A stretch of DNA of 31,234 nucleotides from Caldisericota bacterium (GTDB lineage Bacteria > Caldisericota > JANLFM01): NCBI GenBank assembly GCA_024655865.1, contig JANLFM010000007.1:1-31234 (forward strand), given 5' to 3'. The first letter of the stretch is position 1. Every line of letters starts with the position of its first letter. A program made the position numbers and the translations under genes. The notes below the pieces were generated by a model. The model was not told the DNA's origin and did not search any database. It saw only the letters and a program-made list of their open reading frames with translations. Below, in pieces: positions 30,379 to 31,234 of this stretch.

Positions 30379-31234
30379 GTGTCAAAAGTAATCACAAGGG
30401 ATAAGGTTTTTTACGCTTTCTCCCCAGATTTAAAGCCGGTAGCGGAAGTGGATCAGGGCGAGCTTTTCACCCTTGAGACCCATGATTGTTTCGAAGGCCA
30501 GCTGAAATCGGAAAAGGACCTCGTCACTTCACTGGATTGGAGTCACGTCAATCCGGCAACTGGACCGGTCTTCATCAGAGGAGCTGAGCCTGGCGACATA
30601 CTCTCTTTTGAGATCGTAGACCTTGAAGTGGGAAGCTCCTCCACCATGGTGGCTGTTCCCAAGGAAGGCGCTTTGGGGAATATGATCACGGACATGGAAA
30701 CCACTGTCTTGAAACACGAGGCTGGGGCAGTGGTTTTCAAAAATAAGATTCGCATACCCTTCAAGCCCATGATTGGGGTAATTGGAGTCGCTCCGAAGTC
30801 TGGAAGCGTACCCACGGGAACTCCCGGTGCCCATGGCGGAAACATGGACTGCACTTTAATCGGCAAAGGCGCCAGAGTTTATTTTACCGTTAACGTAGAA
30901 GGCGCTCTCTTTGGCTGCGGCGATTTCCATGCCGTGATGGGTGACGGAGAAATAGTGGTCTGTGGAGCCGAGACCCCGGGAATAGTGACCTTCAAAGCTC
31001 AGGTTACTGGTTTAAAGGGGCTTCCCACCCCCCTGGTGGAAACGGATAAGGTCGTGGCTACGATCTTTTCCGCCCCTACTCTCGATGAGGCCAGCCAGGG
31101 TGCCATTGAGGCCATGGCGAAATTGCTCACAGATTTCGCCAAAATTCCCTTCAACGACGCCGGAATGCTCATGAGCCTGGTGGGTGAGCTGAAGTTCTGC
31201 CAGGTGGTGGACCCCGAGAAGACCGTGCGCTTTG
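30379..31234 (+). CDS. Acetamidase/formamidase family protein, cut by the window end
   Basis: The frame is open from a GTG at 30379 (AAAGGAGG four bases upstream) to the edge; about 285 residues are visible of a usual 300 or so. The family is recognised by the N-terminal VFYAFSPDLKPV, ETHDCFEGQ (about 34-42), GPVFIRGAEPGD, the glycine-rich GTPGAHGGNMDCTLIGKGA, and GDFHAVMGDGEIVVCG, which contain conserved acidic and histidine residues likely to bind metal. The enzymes hydrolyse formamide or acetamide to ammonia and the acid. It lies 25 bases after the permease, so import and hydrolysis of a nitrogen source fit. Exact substrate unknown. No stop codon is in the window. Confidence 0.9.
   Translation, partial: MSKVITRDKVFYAFSPDLKPVAEVDQGELFTLETHDCFEGQLKSEKDLVTSLDWSHVNPATGPVFIRGAEPGDILSFEIVDLEVGSSSTMVAVPKEGALGNMITDMETTVLKHEAGAVVFKNKIRIPFKPMIGVIGVAPKSGSVPTGTPGAHGGNMDCTLIGKGARVYFTVNVEGALFGCGDFHAVMGDGEIVVCGAETPGIVTFKAQVTGLKGLPTPLVETDKVVATIFSAPTLDEASQGAIEAMAKLLTDFAKIPFNDAGMLMSLVGELKFCQVVDPEKTVRF

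Noticed and set aside
1-31234. CRISPR array, prophage or defence island
   Set aside because: No regularly spaced repeats, integrase/att pair, phage structural genes or known defence genes were found; the MoxR/VWA operon has no nuclease or other effector.

Overview
The window is chromosomal DNA of a bacterium of roughly even GC, densely packed with core genes. The infC-rpmI-rplT-pheS-pheT cluster, tig-clpP-clpX-lon, a CIRCE operator, a Firmicutes-style boxA (CCTTGAAAACT) and frequent TTG/GTG starts with strong Shine-Dalgarno (SD) sequences all suggest a Firmicutes-like or related, possibly thermophilic, lineage. I cannot name the species, and it could belong to a poorly sampled phylum. Nearly everything from the left edge to about 28.7 kb reads leftward (minus strand). 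Only the last 2.3 kb reads rightward.

Left edge (1-210): no protein gene, but a near-perfect sigma-A promoter followed by a hairpin and a boxA motif, all pointing out of the window. This is what the leader of an rRNA operon lying just beyond the left edge would look like. 211-7543: a tight five-gene operon: a coiled-coil membrane protein, a MoxR AAA+ ATPase, a DUF58 protein and two membrane-anchored von Willebrand A (VWA) proteins. Its first start codon is buried in an 11-bp hairpin just after tyrS. 7586-11438: tyrS with its own promoter; an unusual fusion of an epimerase-type and an SDR-type dehydrogenase; and a TetR-family repressor with a clear promoter/operator. 11444-12488: a decayed IS481-like insertion sequence with inverted ends, a probable 5-bp target duplication, a nonsense codon and an internal frameshifting deletion.

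12637-20304: one long operon, infC-rpmI-rplT-pheS-pheT-(3-methyladenine glycosylase)-mutS2, driven by a promoter overlapping the thrS stop and preceded by an L20-type attenuation leader. infC probably starts at an AUC codon. 20297-22754: thrS and a six-helix membrane protein of unknown function. 22798-28280: the protein quality-control set tig-clpP-clpX-lon, with a perfect CIRCE element between clpX and lon, so lon looks HrcA-controlled. 28324-28637: tRNA-Leu(UAG) and tRNA-Lys(CUU), each with its own promoter. 28704-28735: a solitary end of the same IS. 28815-28982: a structured leader with repeated SD-like motifs. 28983-31234: an APC-family permease and a truncated acetamidase/formamidase, probably one operon for uptake and hydrolysis of a small nitrogen compound.

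The less routine content is regulatory: hairpins covering ribosome binding sites or starts at three genes (6134-7543 gene, IS transposase, 22140-22754 gene), the CIRCE site at lon, the L20 leader, and the permease leader. No CRISPR array, prophage or recognisable defence island was seen. The MoxR/VWA operon and the dehydrogenase fusion are the main genes whose cellular role is open.
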